A stretch of 64,000 bases of DNA, from positions 2,254,501 through 2,318,500 of the forward strand of contig NZ_CP050063.1 of the NCBI RefSeq assembly GCF_011604685.1, given 5' to 3'. The notes beneath the pieces are model-generated. The model did not search any database, had not been told where the DNA came from, and was given only the letters and a program-made list of their open reading frames with translations. Source of the DNA: Spirosoma aureum (lineage in GTDB: Bacteria; Bacteroidota; Bacteroidia; Cytophagales; Spirosomataceae). Positions 62,737 through 64,000 of the stretch are shown piece by piece (positions within the stretch are counted from its first letter, which is position 1; every line of letters begins with the position of its first letter). The translations under genes were made by a program, and so were the position numbers.

Positions 62737-64000
62737 TTAGTACTTCGCCGGTTGGTTGGGTTTGGGTAATGTTTTCTGGATGAACGTGCGAATGTCGTCG
62801 GTCGAGGTTGCCATGTCTTCATCCCGCAGATACATCATGTGGCCGCTCCGGTAGCCTTTCCAGTCCAGGCGGTTCTTTAGTTTACCACTCGGATCAATGT
62901 GCCACATGTTGAATTTCGCGTTGAAATAATCCGTAGCGCCATCAAAATAACCCGACTGGATCATGACATGCAGGTACGGATTCTGGGCCATGGCCTGCCG
63001 CAGATTTTCGCCCGTACGGTCTGCATTAGCGCCATCGCGATCCCAGGGACGGGTTTGCCCGGCGATGTAATATTTCAGATCCGTTTTGTAGTTGAGGTGC
63101 TGGCGCAGGTAATAGTTGATAGCCGGCGTAAAGGAGTGTTGCCAGGAGGTATATTCGGCGGCATAGTCGGGACGATCACCAGCGGTTTCCCGGTCGATAC
63201 CCAGATACCGCGAATCCAAACGTCCGATCTGGTAGCCTTTATCCCGCAATAGCTCTTTCCAGTAAAAAGTAGAGGGAACGATCAGATTATGTTCCAGAAT
63301 CACTTTTTCCGATAGACCCGAGTAGCGAGCCATTTTGGCGGCAATCTGTTTCTTTTTTTCTGGCTCCAGAAACCCTCCTCGCGTAATGGCCGGAACCAGT
63401 TCATTGATGGTAAACTGCTCGACCTCAGGCAGGATATCGTTCAAATCTTTTTTCTGAAGATCAGCAGAAAGTACTTTATGATACCAGGCCGTTGCCGAAT
63501 AGTAAGGTAGCAGGTTGGCAGCCTCAATCGGGCCTCCCCGCTCAATACCCAGATCGGTTGGCGAAACCAGAATGACTCCATTGAGGTACATCCAGTTGGC
63601 ATTCTGTAACTCCAGAGCCAGACCCGATACGCGGGTGGTCCCGTAGCTTTCACCAATGAGGTATTTGGGCGAAGGCCAGCGGTTTTTGCGACTCACGAAC
63701 ACGTTGAGCCATTCGGCCAGGTACTTGATATCGGCGTTTACACCAAAGAACTTCGACTTGGGTATCGAGTCATTAATTGCCCGTGAAAAACCGGTATTAA
63801 CGGGCTCAACATACACGATATCGGCGACATCCAGAATTGAATTTGGGTTGTCTCTAACGCCATATGGTTGCATTGGGTAGCCTTCACTATCCGTCATTAC
63901 GCGCTTGGGTCCTGTGTAACCAATGTGCATCCAGCAGGATGCGGCCCCAGGTCCACCGTTAAACGAAATGAACAGTGGGCGGGTCGTCTTATCAGAAACG
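62737..64000 (-). CDS. S10 serine carboxypeptidase-like protein, copy B (partial)
   Basis: The 5' end lies beyond the window: the frame is still open at 64000, encoding the FISFNGGPGAASCW oxyanion segment upstream of the first in-window Met (63930). The nucleophile Ser lies in GESYGTTR, Asp in QSGYFDGATDY and His in YRSGHMMYLRDED. It matches copy A over its full visible length and ends with the same PKPNQPAKY tail. The two genes are 55 bp apart in the same direction, with copy B upstream. Confidence 0.9.
   Translation of the reverse strand, partial: VSDKTTRPLFISFNGGPGAASCWMHIGYTGPKRVMTDSEGYPMQPYGVRDNPNSILDVADIVYVEPVNTGFSRAINDSIPKSKFFGVNADIKYLAEWLNVFVSRKNRWPSPKYLIGESYGTTRVSGLALELQNANWMYLNGVILVSPTDLGIERGGPIEAANLLPYYSATAWYHKVLSADLQKKDLNDILPEVEQFTINELVPAITRGGFLEPEKKKQIAAKMARYSGLSEKVILEHNLIVPSTFYWKELLRDKGYQIGRLDSRYLGIDRETAGDRPDYAAEYTSWQHSFTPAINYYLRQHLNYKTDLKYYIAGQTRPWDRDGANADRTGENLRQAMAQNPYLHVMIQSGYFDGATDYFNAKFNMWHIDPSGKLKNRLDWKGYRSGHMMYLRDEDMATSTDDIRTFIQKTLPKPNQPAKY
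63553..63738. repeat. Near-identical tract shared with first S10 gene, copy B
   Basis: 186 bp identical, with one exception, to 61911-62096; see that entry. Direct orientation, 1642 bp apart. Confidence 0.9.

Overview
The window reads as chromosome of a Bacteroidota bacterium. The signs are a SusC/SusD pair, PorT-like outer-membrane barrels, weak Shine-Dalgarno sequences, and a tRNA promoter of the TTG-N20-TAnnTTTG type used by the Bacteroidota primary sigma factor. Gene content and moderate GC suggest a Cytophagales member close to Spirosoma; that genus-level guess is inference only. No phage, insertion sequence, CRISPR array or rRNA was seen. One tRNA (Asp, GTC) is present.

Region 1, about 0.1-34.9 kb, is a nucleobase-nitrogen superlocus. 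Minus-strand genes allB-allC-ureidoglycine aminohydrolase-uraD-uraH, with urate oxidase divergent on the plus strand, take urate to ureidoglycolate. A nine-gene urease operon (ureA-B-C-E-F, a GTP cyclohydrolase II-like gene, ureG-D and a nickel permease-like gene) handles urea. A SusC/SusD pair sits in the middle. A long minus-strand array from 34.8 down to 17.5 kb carries methylmalonate-semialdehyde dehydrogenase, a class III aminotransferase, a Tat-exported nucleoside hydrolase, an NCS1 permease, dihydropyrimidinase, a beta-ureidopropionase-type nitrilase, PreT, a GxxExxY protein, PreA, an NCS2 xanthine/urate-type permease and XdhA-XdhB-XdhC. Read together: nucleosides are cleaved outside the cytoplasm and bases imported; xanthine is oxidised to urate and degraded to ammonia and CO2; uracil and thymine are reduced and degraded through beta-alanine-type intermediates to acyl-CoA. 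An Lrp/AsnC regulator is divergent from the pyrimidine end, with a palindrome in the shared promoter region. The only purine step not found is ureidoglycolate to glyoxylate plus urea.

Region 2, 35.4-37.9 kb, is a small uronate module: kduI and a secreted GH88 unsaturated glucuronyl hydrolase, with a LacI-type palindromic operator upstream.

Region 3, 38-64 kb, is mixed housekeeping and accessory sequence. It holds OsmC, YceI, an SDR enzyme, two AraC regulators, an FMN reductase, a siroheme-synthase N-terminal protein, two tandem paralogous barrel proteins, pgi, a 2OG-Fe(II) oxygenase, a GT39-like transferase, GH25 lysozyme, 1-Cys peroxiredoxin, a two-component system, tRNA-Asp, a LOV-like PAS protein lacking the photoactive Cys, hydrolases, proline dehydrogenase, and two tandem S10 peptidases, the last cut by the window edge.

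Most notable for follow-up: a lone GTP cyclohydrolase II homologue inside the urease operon; a SusCD pair embedded in nucleobase catabolism; two related long palindromes placed against stop codons; a nearly identical 186-bp tract shared by the tandem S10 peptidases; two genes with a -7 promoter box four bases before the ATG, suggesting leaderless mRNAs; and a promoter inside the loop of a terminator ahead of the siroheme gene.
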